Part shown: positions 8,826-17,874 of the stretch, piece after piece
How positions within the stretch are numbered: the first letter of the stretch is position 1
Layout of the letters: each line of letters starts with the position of its first letter
From: an uncultured Flavobacteriales bacterium
GTDB lineage: Bacteria; Bacteroidota; Bacteroidia; Flavobacteriales_D; Crocinitomicaceae
Assembly: GCA_937876195.1 (NCBI GenBank)
Contig: CALEIK010000024.1
Location: 1 to 64,000, forward strand
Length of the DNA: 64,000 nt
Direction of reading: 5' to 3'
Translations under genes and position numbers: made by a program
The notes under the pieces: model-generated
Told to the model about the DNA's origin: nothing
What the model saw: only the letters and a program-made list of their open reading frames with translations
Databases searched by the model: none

Positions 8826-9389
8826 CTATTTATTGTTCAGGTTTGTCATGGTGAGTTGAAGTCCTATTGTTGTAAATCCTTTGATAAATTCTGTTGCAAT
8901 ATTAATGCGTTCTTCTAGTGTTTTCTTTTCATCAGAATTCCATTCACCCAGTACGTAATCAACTTGTTGACCTTGTCCGAATTCACTTCCAACACCAAAG
9001 CGCAAACGTGCATAATCTTGCGAGTTTAGTGTCGCTTGAATGTCTTTCAGTCCATTGTGACCTCCATCGCTTCCTTTTCCTTTCATGCGTAATTTACCGA
9101 AGGGTAGCGCTAAGTCGTCGGTGATGACTAATACATTTTCACGTGGAATTTTTTCTGCTTGCATCCAGTAGTTCAATGCTTTGCCTGAGAGATTCATGAA
9201 TGTTGTGGGTTTGATCAAAACAATTGTTCTCCCTTTGAATTTTGCACGTGCCACTTCTGCTTGCTTGTCCAAAGTGAAACTTGCGTCTCTTTCTTTGGCA
9301 AAAGCCTCCACCACTTTAAACCCAATATTGTGTCTCGTTTCTGCGTATTTATCACCAGGATTTCCTAAACCAACAATGAGGTATTTCAT
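8826..9389 (-). CDS. pth: Peptidyl-tRNA hydrolase
   Basis: 187 residues. The start 'MKYLIVGLGNPGDKYAETRHNIGF' (shown as a family hallmark) places the catalytic His at position 20, as in the E. coli enzyme. Further conserved elements are 'PTTFMNLSGKAL', 'LVITDDLALPFGKLRMK' and 'GSDGGHNGLKDI'. It releases peptides from peptidyl-tRNAs dropped by the ribosome. It lies downstream of the GNAT-like and YqhD-type genes on the same strand, with about 40 bp between. Confidence 0.97.
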   Translation of the reverse strand: MKYLIVGLGNPGDKYAETRHNIGFKVVEAFAKERDASFTLDKQAEVARAKFKGRTIVLIKPTTFMNLSGKALNYWMQAEKIPRENVLVITDDLALPFGKLRMKGKGSDGGHNGLKDIQATLNSQDYARLRFGVGSEFGQGQQVDYVLGEWNSDEKKTLEERINIATEFIKGFTTIGLQLTMTNLNNK

Positions 9390-9430
9390 GAGACAAATGT
9401 AATGATTGAATTGAGATTTATGAATTCCCC

Positions 9431-10444
9431 CTAGATAAAATCGAATCCTGAAGTGTATATGGGCGGTTTGTTTGTGGCGTCATTTGTTTCTTGTCTTCTT
9501 CGTTGAACAACATTGGCGTAATTGATTCCGATGAGCTTGTGCAATAGTCCCCAATGTACTTGTGAACCGACTGTTTTATAGAGATAGTCGCGCTCATCAA
9601 CCCACCAGAGGATTAGATTTTGTTTTTCGTTGAATAGAATTCCCTCAAATAGTTCTTCAAGAAGACTTGAATCATAGTTTTTCACCCAAACTGCTTCAGG
9701 AACCACAAACGAGTGATTTTTCGGTCGAATGATTTTATTCAAACCAGGAATGAATGGAATGATTTTCGTCAACACTCCACCGAACTTTCCGGGAAGACGT
9801 TTAATTTCCCAAGTCGCGCTATTGATTTTTGCGAGGGCAATAATAGCATTGTTTTCGTCTTTCAATGCGTAAAAAGGTGGTTTGGAAGATTGTGCTTCAA
9901 AATAGTAGACGTAATCGCTAAAGTTAGATTGAACGATGTGCTTCACCTCATTCCAATCGGTTAACTTTTCAATTCGACTGGAGCTTTTCGGATTTACGCG
10001 ACTAAAAGATTGCGTAGCAATGCGACCTATGGTTTTGAACCCAAAATTTTCAGCCATCCATAAACTCTTCACATTGTTTGGATCGATGTAGGCGTAAAAT
10101 GATTCTACCTCTGGCTGATCAAGCGTTTCTTGGAAATACGATTCAATCTCACGTTTAATGAGGCTATTTCCCGATGATTTTTTCGTTCCACTTGATTGGA
10201 ATCGACTGTCAAACGCAAAATATCGGATGTACCAGTTTTTATCGCGTCTGCAGAAAGTAACATTGCCAAGAATCTTCTCGTTTCGCTCAATTGTTAAGAA
10301 AAGTGGATGATCCGCTTCTAAAATTCTAGCGCGCGTATCTAAATGACGGTAATGAGCACCGTTGGTTCCCAAAGTCACCGATTCTAACAATTCAATGATT
10401 GCCTGGGTGGGAGATTCGCTGGTATGTAACAACGATGATTTCAT
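9431..10444 (-). CDS. GNAT-like acyltransferase domain protein
   Basis: 337 residues, soluble. The N-terminal half resembles a GNAT acetyltransferase: a central strand region 'NEKILGNVTFCRR', a strand 'WYIRYFAFDSRFQSSG' followed by a helix, and 'SLWMAENFGFKTIGR' (about residue 140), a common end of the fold. The acyl-CoA loop is not the standard Q/RxxGxG/A, so activity is uncertain. The C-terminal half is similar in predicted strand/helix pattern and could be a second, degenerate GNAT fold. The start overlaps the stop of nothing downstream, while its own ATG overlaps the yqhD stop at 10444 (TAATG), so the two are translationally coupled. Confidence 0.65.
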   Translation of the reverse strand: MKSSLLHTSESPTQAIIELLESVTLGTNGAHYRHLDTRARILEADHPLFLTIERNEKILGNVTFCRRDKNWYIRYFAFDSRFQSSGTKKSSGNSLIKREIESYFQETLDQPEVESFYAYIDPNNVKSLWMAENFGFKTIGRIATQSFSRVNPKSSSRIEKLTDWNEVKHIVQSNFSDYVYYFEAQSSKPPFYALKDENNAIIALAKINSATWEIKRLPGKFGGVLTKIIPFIPGLNKIIRPKNHSFVVPEAVWVKNYDSSLLEELFEGILFNEKQNLILWWVDERDYLYKTVGSQVHWGLLHKLIGINYANVVQRRRQETNDATNKPPIYTSGFDFI

Positions 10445-11607
10445 TAAATGGCGGCAAGTACAATTGCTTCAACGTCTTCCGGAGTCAATGTTTGTCGTTC
10501 GCCCATTGCTGTCCAGCATCGATCTTCAAAGGTTTCTTTGATTTTTGTCTCAATTCCTTGATATTCCTGCGTGTAATCAGAAATGCGTGTTTTAATTCCG
10601 AGGGATTGGAAAAACTCTTCTGTTTTCACAATTGCTTCTTTTGCAATGGCGGTATCATCTCCTGTTAAATTCCAAACCCGTTTTCCGTATTGAGTCAATT
10701 TCTCTTTCTTATCGTCAAATTTGTTTTCGTACAACCGTGGAGCGATGATGGCCAAGGTACATGCATGGTCAATTCCGAAATGGGCGGTTAGTTCATGACC
10801 GATCATGTGTGTGCTCCAATCCGTGATAACACCACAACGTAAATTTCCGTTCAATGCGTGCGTGGCGCAGTGCATTAAATTAGCTGCCAAGCGGTAATCT
10901 TCAGGGTGATTGATGACATCCTTAATTTCAATCAACGTAGAGAGAATTCCTTCCGCTTCACGTTCTTGCAATAGATTGTGCGAAGGAAAAGTCAAGTATT
11001 GCTCCAAGGTATGCATAAAAGCATCGGTAATCCCATTTGCCAGTTGTCGCTTCGGTAAGGTTGCCACGAGTGTTGGATCGCAAAAAGAAAATACAGGGAA
11101 GAACAAGGGTCCTCCCATGGTGACTTTTACTCCCAATTCATGGCGACTGATCACAGCACCCGAATTTGCTTCGGATCCAGTTGCGGGTAACGTCAGTACA
11201 GTTCCAAACGGAACAGCGGAATTAAATACGGCACCTTGTTTTCGGGTGAGCACATCCCAAGGGTCTTTGTGATAGTTGATAGCACCAGAAATGAACTTTG
11301 TCCCGTCAATCACTGATCCACCGCCAACCGCAAGTAGAAAGTCCACTTTTTCGGCTTTTGCAAGTTCGACGGCTTTCATGAGTGTGGTATATTCTGGATT
11401 GGGCTCAATACCACTAAATTCAACGGTGTCAAAATCTTCCAACTGCACTTTAATTTTATCGAGCAATCCAGTTTTTAGAATACTTCCGCCACCATAAGTG
11501 ATCATGATTTTCGATGCATTTGCTACTTCTAGTAGCTGTGGGAGTCTACTCAATTGATTCTTTCCAAAAAGAATCCTCGTTGGATTTATGACTTCAAAGT
11601 TTTCCAT
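10444..11607 (-). CDS. yqhD: NADPH-dependent iron/zinc alcohol (aldehyde) reductase, YqhD type
   Basis: 387 residues, the same length as E. coli YqhD, which it matches along its whole length from memory ('NPTRILFGK', 'FSGIEPNPEYTTLMKAV', 'LLAVGGGSVIDGTKFI', 'LPATGSEANSGAVISR'). The metal-binding Asp/His residues are in 'NGITDAFMHTLEQY' and 'MIGHELTAHFGIDHA'. The family reduces short and toxic aldehydes with NADPH. The gene begins 43 bp beyond the terminator of the ExbB/ExbD operon and is followed by the GNAT-like gene with a one-base overlap. Confidence 0.93.
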   Translation of the reverse strand: MENFEVINPTRILFGKNQLSRLPQLLEVANASKIMITYGGGSILKTGLLDKIKVQLEDFDTVEFSGIEPNPEYTTLMKAVELAKAEKVDFLLAVGGGSVIDGTKFISGAINYHKDPWDVLTRKQGAVFNSAVPFGTVLTLPATGSEANSGAVISRHELGVKVTMGGPLFFPVFSFCDPTLVATLPKRQLANGITDAFMHTLEQYLTFPSHNLLQEREAEGILSTLIEIKDVINHPEDYRLAANLMHCATHALNGNLRCGVITDWSTHMIGHELTAHFGIDHACTLAIIAPRLYENKFDDKKEKLTQYGKRVWNLTGDDTAIAKEAIVKTEEFFQSLGIKTRISDYTQEYQGIETKIKETFEDRCWTAMGERQTLTPEDVEAIVLAAI

Positions 11608-11617
11608 TTTTTGATAT

Positions 11618-11649
11618 AAAAAAACCCCGTCAACGTAAAGCGGACGGGG
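11618..11649 (-). terminator. Rho-independent terminator of the exbB-exbD operon
   Basis: On the minus strand, CCCCGTC (11643-11649) pairs with GACGGGG (11625-11631) around an 11-base loop and is followed by a run of seven T. It lies 20 bp after the stop of the last exbD gene. Confidence 0.9.
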
Positions 11650-11668
11650 TAAATAAATTTAAACTTGA

Positions 11669-12190
11669 TTAAATATTTCCGTTATCTCTAACAGCGTACG
11701 CAATTGTAAGTGCGTCTATTTCTTGTAATTGTTTTCGGATGTCAAATATCATTCCCGTTGGAGCTCCTTCATCTGCTTTTACACATGTAATAACAGATTC
11801 AATTGGTTCACTCATACGAGCGGGCTTTGATTCAAACTTATCCAACTTCCAACGACGAATAGCATTTACATTGTACAAATCGTCTGGGGTAGATTGAGCA
11901 ACATTATCCATAAATAACAAGTACTCCATTCCCAATTCTTTGTACTTGGCTGCACGTGCTTGATTAAGTGGCTTTCCAAGGTACAGGAAGTCAATCTCTG
12001 AACGTTGTTTGTATGGCGTCAAGTCAGTAGTTCTTACTCCTTTTGGTTGTACAACTTTTACCGTAGGATCTGACTCCTTACTTGTCGTTGCAACCATGAA
12101 GAAGAACAACAACATAAATACAATATCTGGTAAGGAAGAAGTATTAACTCCTGGCGCTCCTTTTTTACCATCTTTTCTAAATTTTGACAT
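11669..12190 (-). CDS. exbD: ExbD/TolR-family biopolymer transport protein (second copy)
   Basis: 173 residues. One N-terminal membrane helix carries the proton-path Asp in 'LPDIVFMLLFFFMVAT' (residues about 21-36), preceded by a basic cytoplasmic tail. The rest is the periplasmic domain. ExbD/TolR proteins work with an ExbB/TolQ channel and pass proton-motive energy to a TonB-like partner at the outer membrane. It is the last gene of the operon and is shorter than its upstream paralogue; such paired ExbD genes are usual in Bacteroidota. Confidence 0.92.
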   Translation of the reverse strand: MSKFRKDGKKGAPGVNTSSLPDIVFMLLFFFMVATTSKESDPTVKVVQPKGVRTTDLTPYKQRSEIDFLYLGKPLNQARAAKYKELGMEYLLFMDNVAQSTPDDLYNVNAIRRWKLDKFESKPARMSEPIESVITCVKADEGAPTGMIFDIRKQLQEIDALTIAYAVRDNGNI

Positions 12191-12224
12191 AGTACATCAA
12201 ATTTTGTTAACCTTCTGTGAAGAA

Positions 12225-12980
12225 TTATTTCTTCGGCGTTACTTCAATAAATTTATCTGGGTACAAAATTTTCAATAAATCTATTTTGTCCTTGTCCTGT
12301 TGGTCTTTGTCCATTGAATATCTTCTTGAGATTACTCCATAAGACTCTCCAAAAACATCAAGTGCAGCAGCATCACGCAATTGGTAAATCGCTTCCTCTA
12401 ATTCAGACTGAATTTTTGCAAATAATTTGTATTCCGTCGCTTGTTGAACTTCGATACGCACGTGTGCTTGAAAATGAATTTCAGGCAACTTTTCTTTACC
12501 GTAGAGCTTTAACGCCTTCTTTTTGTTTTCCCATTCAGCTACCTGACTCCATTTGAAATCAATGATATCGCTTGAAGCACCTGGCGTATTTTCCACGGCT
12601 TCAGCAGCGGCTTCAGCAGCAGCCAATTGAGCTTCAATTTCCGGCATACTGATGCGCGAATACATAGGGAAGTCATTCGTAGGGTCGTTTACCTTTTCAT
12701 TTTTGGTATAGAACTCAATCACTCTTTCCGAGATGTCATCTGGATTTTCCATGAGCTCTTTACGTACCATCAATTCATTGTTACTATTCGCACGAATTGC
12801 AAAAATGTTACGTTGCTCAACAGGTTCGGGTTTAATGACAGTTTCTACTTTCTTTGGTATACTTCTTAGATAAGCTTGATCCTTATCCATGGTTGTTGTT
12901 ACCAAGAAGAAGATCAACAGCAAGAAAGCGATATCCGCCATCGAACCAGCATTTATTTCAGGAATTTCTCGCTTTGCCAT
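12225..12980 (-). CDS. exbD: ExbD/TolR-family biopolymer transport protein (first copy)
   Basis: 251 residues. The membrane helix 'SMADIAFLLLIFFLVTTT' (residues about 13-30) contains the essential Asp. The long periplasmic part includes an Ala/Glu-rich stretch (about 108-125) that may be a helix, and is larger than the classical 140-residue ExbD. It probably assembles with the ExbB-like protein upstream and the second ExbD downstream (34-bp gap). Confidence 0.9.
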   Translation of the reverse strand: MAKREIPEINAGSMADIAFLLLIFFLVTTTMDKDQAYLRSIPKKVETVIKPEPVEQRNIFAIRANSNNELMVRKELMENPDDISERVIEFYTKNEKVNDPTNDFPMYSRISMPEIEAQLAAAEAAAEAVENTPGASSDIIDFKWSQVAEWENKKKALKLYGKEKLPEIHFQAHVRIEVQQATEYKLFAKIQSELEEAIYQLRDAAALDVFGESYGVISRRYSMDKDQQDKDKIDLLKILYPDKFIEVTPKK

Positions 12981-12985
12981 ACTAA

Positions 12986-13459
12986 TTATTTTCTCATTCT
13001 ACCCATCAATGGGCTCAAAAACCACACTAACAATCCTACAAACAATCCAACCAGCGCAGTGTATAAACCAGCGGTAGTTGTTACAATTGTTCCTTGCTCT
13101 ACCATAACATCTTCTGTTAATGCTAGAGTTTCGTATGTATCGCTTGTCCCTGCAGCCCAGAAGATCAAGTAAATCACCAATGCAACAAGAATACCTATGA
13201 TCGACATTACTGTTCTTTTGGTATTTGTAATCAATTGAAGCACAAAGAAAAACAGCACTACCGCAATGCTAGCGATGATGATAAGCATTGTATAGTTGAT
13301 TGCCAGTCCAAGGCTTCCACCTTCTCTAAAAGCTTCTTGCTCCTCGAGCGTAGCTTCCATGTTTGGACCAGTAATAACTAAAATACATGCGATCACGCCA
13401 ACAGCAACAAGTCCGAACTTTAAAATGTTCATGAACAAATTGAGTTTTTTCGTATCCAT
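12986..13459 (-). CDS. Multi-pass membrane protein of the exbB-exbD operon
   Basis: 157 residues with four hydrophobic segments (about residues 8-30, 50-75, 82-100 and 130-150). I recognise no catalytic motif. It sits between the ExbB-like gene (39-bp gap) and the first exbD (5-bp gap), so co-expression is almost certain; an accessory role in the energizer complex is an inference from position. Similar small membrane proteins occupy this position in other Bacteroidota operons. Confidence 0.8.
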   Translation of the reverse strand: MDTKKLNLFMNILKFGLVAVGVIACILVITGPNMEATLEEQEAFREGGSLGLAINYTMLIIIASIAVVLFFFVLQLITNTKRTVMSIIGILVALVIYLIFWAAGTSDTYETLALTEDVMVEQGTIVTTTAGLYTALVGLFVGLLVWFLSPLMGRMRK

Positions 13460-13498
13460 ATTTTAATTTTTAAAAATTAGTCTTGTAAGAACAAAAGC

Positions 13499-14290
13499 TT
13501 ATGCCTTCGCAATTTTGTTTTTCAACATCATATCTACTAAGGAGATAGAAGCGTCTTCCATTTCATTCACGATACCGTCTACTTTAGATACGATATAGTT
13601 GTAAAAAATTTGAAGAATAATTGCAGCAATCAAACCAAATACAGTTGTCAAAAGCGATACTTTAATACCACCTGCTACTGTTGTTGGAGATACTTGTCCA
13701 TCGGATACAATTTTATCGAAGGCGAAAATCATCCCGATTACCGTTCCCAAGAACCCAAGCATTGGTGCAAGAGCGATAAACAATGACAACCATGAAAGTC
13801 CTTTTTCCAATAGTCCCATTTGAACTCCTCCGTATGAAACAACTGATTTTTCAACCATTTCAATTCCTTCGTCAGAACGATCTAATCCTTGGTAAAAGAT
13901 TGAAGCAATCGGTCCACGCGTATTTCTACATACATCTTTCGCAGCTTCAACACCACCATTTTTTAGAGCTGTTTCAACTTCATCTAAGAATTTTTTCGTG
14001 TTGATTGTTGAAAGGTTCAAATAAACAATACGCTCAATTGAAAGCGCTAAACCAATAATCAAACAAATCAATACTGGAGTCATCCAAAATGGATCTCCCT
14101 CAATGTACTTTTGTTTCAACGTTTGAACGAAATCTAACTCAACCGCTTCTGCAGGAGTATCCGCTTTTGTTTCACCGGCCTTAGCTTGCTCAGCCACATT
14201 TGATGTTTCACCGTTTTGAGCAGTAGAAATAGTCGCAAAACCAAATGTCATTACTGCTGCAATAGCAAAAGAACTAATTATTTTTTTCAT
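13499..14290 (-). CDS. exbB: MotA/TolQ/ExbB proton channel family protein
   Basis: 263 residues from the ATG at 14290; a further upstream in-frame TTG (14320) is rejected because the ATG yields a clean signal sequence (MKKIISSFAIAAVMTFGFAT...). Three further membrane segments lie at about 70-95, 165-185 and 205-235, and 'LGFLGTVIGMIFAFDKI' is the conserved TolQ/ExbB helix with 'GGIKVSLLTTVFGL' following. It would form the proton channel that powers the two ExbD proteins encoded downstream. An N-terminal signal sequence before the channel domain is frequent in this lineage. Confidence 0.92.
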   Translation of the reverse strand: MKKIISSFAIAAVMTFGFATISTAQNGETSNVAEQAKAGETKADTPAEAVELDFVQTLKQKYIEGDPFWMTPVLICLIIGLALSIERIVYLNLSTINTKKFLDEVETALKNGGVEAAKDVCRNTRGPIASIFYQGLDRSDEGIEMVEKSVVSYGGVQMGLLEKGLSWLSLFIALAPMLGFLGTVIGMIFAFDKIVSDGQVSPTTVAGGIKVSLLTTVFGLIAAIILQIFYNYIVSKVDGIVNEMEDASISLVDMMLKNKIAKA

Positions 14291-14320
14291 GTTCTCAAAG
14301 ATTAATTTAATCGTGTTCAA

Positions 14321-14664
14321 GTTTTATTTTAGCCAAAAATAATAAAATTTATTTGACAACAAGTATCTCGGCCAATTTATGAATTGAATATGGTGTTTTA
14401 TTGATTGAACGGTTCGCTGAATTGAAGTTTAGAGAGAATTGGTCTATGTAGACAAGGTGATGTGCGCACTATCGAAATATGGCGATATTGCATAGTTTGA
14501 AAAAGAAAAAAACAACTAAAAATCAGCATGTTATGATTTGTTATTTCGCAATATTGCGATATTGAAAAATCACCCCAACCAACAGAATCGCTGTTATTCG
14601 AACACAGGCAACCCAGAGAACTGCCTATATTATTTAATTATGAACAATTGAAATGTTTTCTACC
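14321..14664. other. Intergenic region with short repeats
   Basis: No gene is visible in these 344 bases. It contains the exbB promoter near its left end. Around 14483-14564 there are two copies of CGATATTG, a perfect 10-bp palindrome GCAATATTGC (14548-14557) and a similar ATGGCGATATTGC, which may bind a regulator. It also separates two minus-strand operons, so a terminator for the MBOAT operon could be expected but none is obvious. Confidence 0.6.
14334..14362 (-). promoter_or_regulatory. Promoter of the exbB-exbD operon
   Basis: On the minus strand, TTG (14360-14362) is followed after 18 bp by TATTTTTG (14334-14341), which fits the Bacteroidota -33/-7 pattern. The -7 element lies about 44 bp upstream of the exbB-like start codon. 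Confidence 0.55.
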
Positions 14665-16527
14665 TTAAAACTGCAGATAAACGAACGGAGGCTGTTCTGC
14701 ACCCAATGCTTGATACATCAATACGACAATAATTGTCACCGAAACGACCTGAAGAGGAAGTGACATTGCTGTAAATGCTTTCTCCCATATGAGCTTTACT
14801 TTGTCTGGTAACCAATGGATGATAAATCCAACGAGCATTATCCAGAAGACCTTATCGTATGTTTTCAATACGGTTGTGAATAGATCTAACGTAAAATCAA
14901 AATGATTCCAAATCTGATCGAGCATCACCAACGGTAAACCGTCGACTTGGGCTTCATCCAGTTTGAACCAAATTCGGGTGAACGTGATAAAACTTAACGT
15001 AATAAAAACCTGCCAGAATACGGTGTACACATTTTTTCCATGCTCCAAATAGGAAGTTTTTCGCGTGATAAGATGATAAATTAATGCTAATGCTGAAGTG
15101 GCCATCCAAAAGTAGAACACATAGGGCAAGGCTTCGTGGTATGCGGGAGGGTAAAGAATTGTAACCAGCATATATATCCCATACGCAAGCGCCCCTTTTG
15201 ATAAGTACCAGATCGATGATCTATTTGTGAAGTACGTGTTGATGTCTTTCCAATATTTATAAATCAACAGTGCGCAACCGTTCATTGCTCCCCAGATCAC
15301 AAAGTTTTCACTCGGCCCATGCCAGAGTCCACCAACGACCATTGTAATGATGAGGTTTAAATCGCGGTGCACGTAGCGTCGAAAGTCCTTGATAGTAAAT
15401 ACACCAACGATATAGATGATGGTTAATGCACCGTAGACATAGAGCAGTTCATACCATTGGGTAATGAAGACTAAAAAGATGAAGATAATGAGAATGGCAA
15501 TGTAGGATCCAATTGTCCCTGTTCTATTTCCACCTAAGGGAATGTAGAGGTAATCTTTGAGCCACGACCCAAGTGAAATGTGCCATCTGCGCCAAAAATC
15601 GGCAACATTGCGTGCTTTGTAGGGTGAATTGAAATTAGGTTTTAGCTTGAACCCCATCAGACGCGAGAGACCAATGGCGACGTCCGTATAACCTGAGAAG
15701 TCCGCATAAATGTGTAATGTGTAGGCAAACATTGCTAGTACGCTGACGAAGCCTGGATAGGTTTCAGGCGCAAAAACGATAATGTCAATAAAATGCATTA
15801 GGATGAAATCGGCAATGACGATTTTCTTCACCAATCCTTTTACAATTTGAATAATTGCCCAGCTAAAATCTTCCTTGTTCAGCGAAAAAGGTTCTTGAAT
15901 TTGTGGAATGAAGTCGCGCGCGCGAACAATCGGTCCCATTACTAACTGTGGGAAGAAGGTAACGAAGAAGGTATAATCGAAGAAGTTGTAAACGGGTTTA
16001 ATTTCTTTGCGGTAGATGTCGACCACGTAGCTGATGTTTTGAAACGTAAAGAAAGATACACCAACAGGCAATAGAATTTTTTCGACAAACGTTCCCTCCC
16101 CAAAAAATCCATTTCCGAATTGAGCAAAATGATTCACCAATTCGAAATTGGTGTTGAACATTTCGTTGAAGGAGTCTGTAAAAAAGTAGGCGTATTTAAA
16201 ATAGCATAAGATCAATACGTTGAACAGGGCTGAGAAGGCTATGATCCATTTCCGCTTGACATCGTTCGGGGCGGTGTAAATTTTCTTTCCTAAGAAGTAA
16301 TTGACTGTGACACTGATTAGGAGTAAGAGGACGTAGAGACCTGAAGTTTTAAAGAAGAAAAAGGCACTTACTGCGGTGAGAAAGATGCTACGCACCAATT
16401 TGTTTTTGTGCAAAAAGGAAAAGAGTACCATCACCAATAGGAAGAACAGCCAAAAGTCGAGTTTTGTAAACACGAGTGAGCTTCCATCTCCCACTTCAAA
16501 TGAAAATATACTGTAAAGCCTTTCCAT
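14665..16527 (-). CDS. MBOAT-family O-acyltransferase (AlgI/DltB-like)
   Basis: 620 residues with about 12 or more membrane segments. The core 'NVADFWRRWHISLGSWLKDY' and 'YIPLGGNR' and the later 'MVVGGLWHGPSENFVIWG' (His being the invariant MBOAT residue) match the AlgI/DltB group, which moves acyl groups across the inner membrane onto polysaccharides. The extra C-terminal hydrophobic region makes it longer than AlgI. It follows two SGNH-like genes with no gap (stop and ATG are adjacent), which in alginate-type systems are the periplasmic partners. O-acetylation of a cell-surface polymer is the likely role; the polymer is unknown. Confidence 0.9.
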   Translation of the reverse strand: MERLYSIFSFEVGDGSSLVFTKLDFWLFFLLVMVLFSFLHKNKLVRSIFLTAVSAFFFFKTSGLYVLLLLISVTVNYFLGKKIYTAPNDVKRKWIIAFSALFNVLILCYFKYAYFFTDSFNEMFNTNFELVNHFAQFGNGFFGEGTFVEKILLPVGVSFFTFQNISYVVDIYRKEIKPVYNFFDYTFFVTFFPQLVMGPIVRARDFIPQIQEPFSLNKEDFSWAIIQIVKGLVKKIVIADFILMHFIDIIVFAPETYPGFVSVLAMFAYTLHIYADFSGYTDVAIGLSRLMGFKLKPNFNSPYKARNVADFWRRWHISLGSWLKDYLYIPLGGNRTGTIGSYIAILIIFIFLVFITQWYELLYVYGALTIIYIVGVFTIKDFRRYVHRDLNLIITMVVGGLWHGPSENFVIWGAMNGCALLIYKYWKDINTYFTNRSSIWYLSKGALAYGIYMLVTILYPPAYHEALPYVFYFWMATSALALIYHLITRKTSYLEHGKNVYTVFWQVFITLSFITFTRIWFKLDEAQVDGLPLVMLDQIWNHFDFTLDLFTTVLKTYDKVFWIMLVGFIIHWLPDKVKLIWEKAFTAMSLPLQVVSVTIIVVLMYQALGAEQPPFVYLQF

Positions 16528-17874
16528 TTAGTTGATCGCCATTTGTTTTGATTCCATTTGATCCATAAATTTTAAAAATGCATCGATGTATAATTCTCCT
16601 TTAAAATGATACCCAGGAAACGTAAAGTGAATCATATCACTGCGCATGAGCCCCTCATTTCGCCAACGTTTACTTGATCCTAATTCCCCCATTATTCCGT
16701 ACATATCCCAGACAGCCATTTCATATTGTTCGGCGAGTTCAATAATCACTTCACGTTCACGTGCAATGTTCTTGTTGAGGTAGCGCCTGCGGTAATAGGA
16801 GTCGTTTGGAACAGTTAAGAGCAATGCACATTCTGGATTAGCGCGCAGTGCCATCTTTATCATTTTCTCTAGGTTTTTTTTGTAGACTTCGGGTCTAAAA
16901 TCACCATAGGGAACATTTCCATCATTGGTACCAACCGAGTACGCAAAAAGATCTGGGGGATACGTTTTTAATTGCTCTTCGAAGCGAATATTGTCAAGAT
17001 AGGTATACAGCCCAGCGCCATTGACTCCGATGGACGTATAGGAAATTCCAGGTTCATCGTTCATCATAATGAAGCCGTAAATTTCTAATTCAGGTGCATT
17101 TTCGTTTTTTCGGGCGAATTGAACGTCAAGTGAATCCAGTGGATCGGTAAAGTAAATGTCTGAATAGCCTTGTTCAATGTTTCTTGTGATTTTTTCGACC
17201 AATAACTCGTCTTCGCCAAAATTCAACCAAAAGGGGAACTCACCAATGTTGTGAAAGATGCGAATATGATTAAACGCAGGACGAACGGTCGTGCGGTTGT
17301 GTTTGAACTGAAGTTGAATGGCTGAATCGGGACATGTAATTACGAATCCCATAATTCCGTAATCCAAATCGATTCTCGATGGTTTTTGAGCAACACTGCG
17401 ATAACCTGTCCAGTCATTTGGGGATGTAAACCTGTAGTTGCCCGGATTGTTTGTCCCTGCTAAATTGAAAGGAAACACCCATCCACGTTCTCCCGTAACA
17501 CCTTCCCATCGCGATTGCAAATAGGTCCGTACATCGTGCGTGTAGATGTCAGCTTGAAGATGCGACCCGCCGATGTGGTACATGTTTAACTTTCCTTTTT
17601 TTGTGGTAATGAGCTTGTCCAGTTTGGAGTAAAGTGTTTCAAAATTTGGACTCTCCTTCGAGTAAAACTGGTAGTTGTTTTTGGAGTAATCGACAAATGG
17701 GTAAGTACTCCGTAAAGCAGTGTCCATATCTCTGAAATCTGGAAATACGTACGCCGAAAGCGAATCATTATTGCCTAGAATAGTATCCTTTTCACCCTGC
17801 GCTAAAGCGGATGTTAGGGAAACTATCGATAGAAATATATATGCTATGTATTTCAAGGCGTTGTTTTTTTCCAC
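16528..17874 (-). CDS. SGNH-hydrolase-like exported protein
   Basis: 448 residues with an N-terminal signal (ALKYIAYIFLSIVSLTSALAQ). SGNH-type blocks can be seen: 'YHIGGSHLQAD' in place of GDSL (block I, Ser), 'YSVGTNDGN' (block III, GxND) and 'DMIHFTFPGY' near the C-terminus (block V, DxxH). The family hydrolyses or transfers acyl esters. Its start overlaps the end of the upstream SGNH gene by 22 bp and its stop touches the MBOAT start, so the three are one transcript and probably one acylation machine acting in the periplasm. Confidence 0.85.
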   Translation of the reverse strand: MEKNNALKYIAYIFLSIVSLTSALAQGEKDTILGNNDSLSAYVFPDFRDMDTALRSTYPFVDYSKNNYQFYSKESPNFETLYSKLDKLITTKKGKLNMYHIGGSHLQADIYTHDVRTYLQSRWEGVTGERGWVFPFNLAGTNNPGNYRFTSPNDWTGYRSVAQKPSRIDLDYGIMGFVITCPDSAIQLQFKHNRTTVRPAFNHIRIFHNIGEFPFWLNFGEDELLVEKITRNIEQGYSDIYFTDPLDSLDVQFARKNENAPELEIYGFIMMNDEPGISYTSIGVNGAGLYTYLDNIRFEEQLKTYPPDLFAYSVGTNDGNVPYGDFRPEVYKKNLEKMIKMALRANPECALLLTVPNDSYYRRRYLNKNIAREREVIIELAEQYEMAVWDMYGIMGELGSSKRWRNEGLMRSDMIHFTFPGYHFKGELYIDAFLKFMDQMESKQMAIN

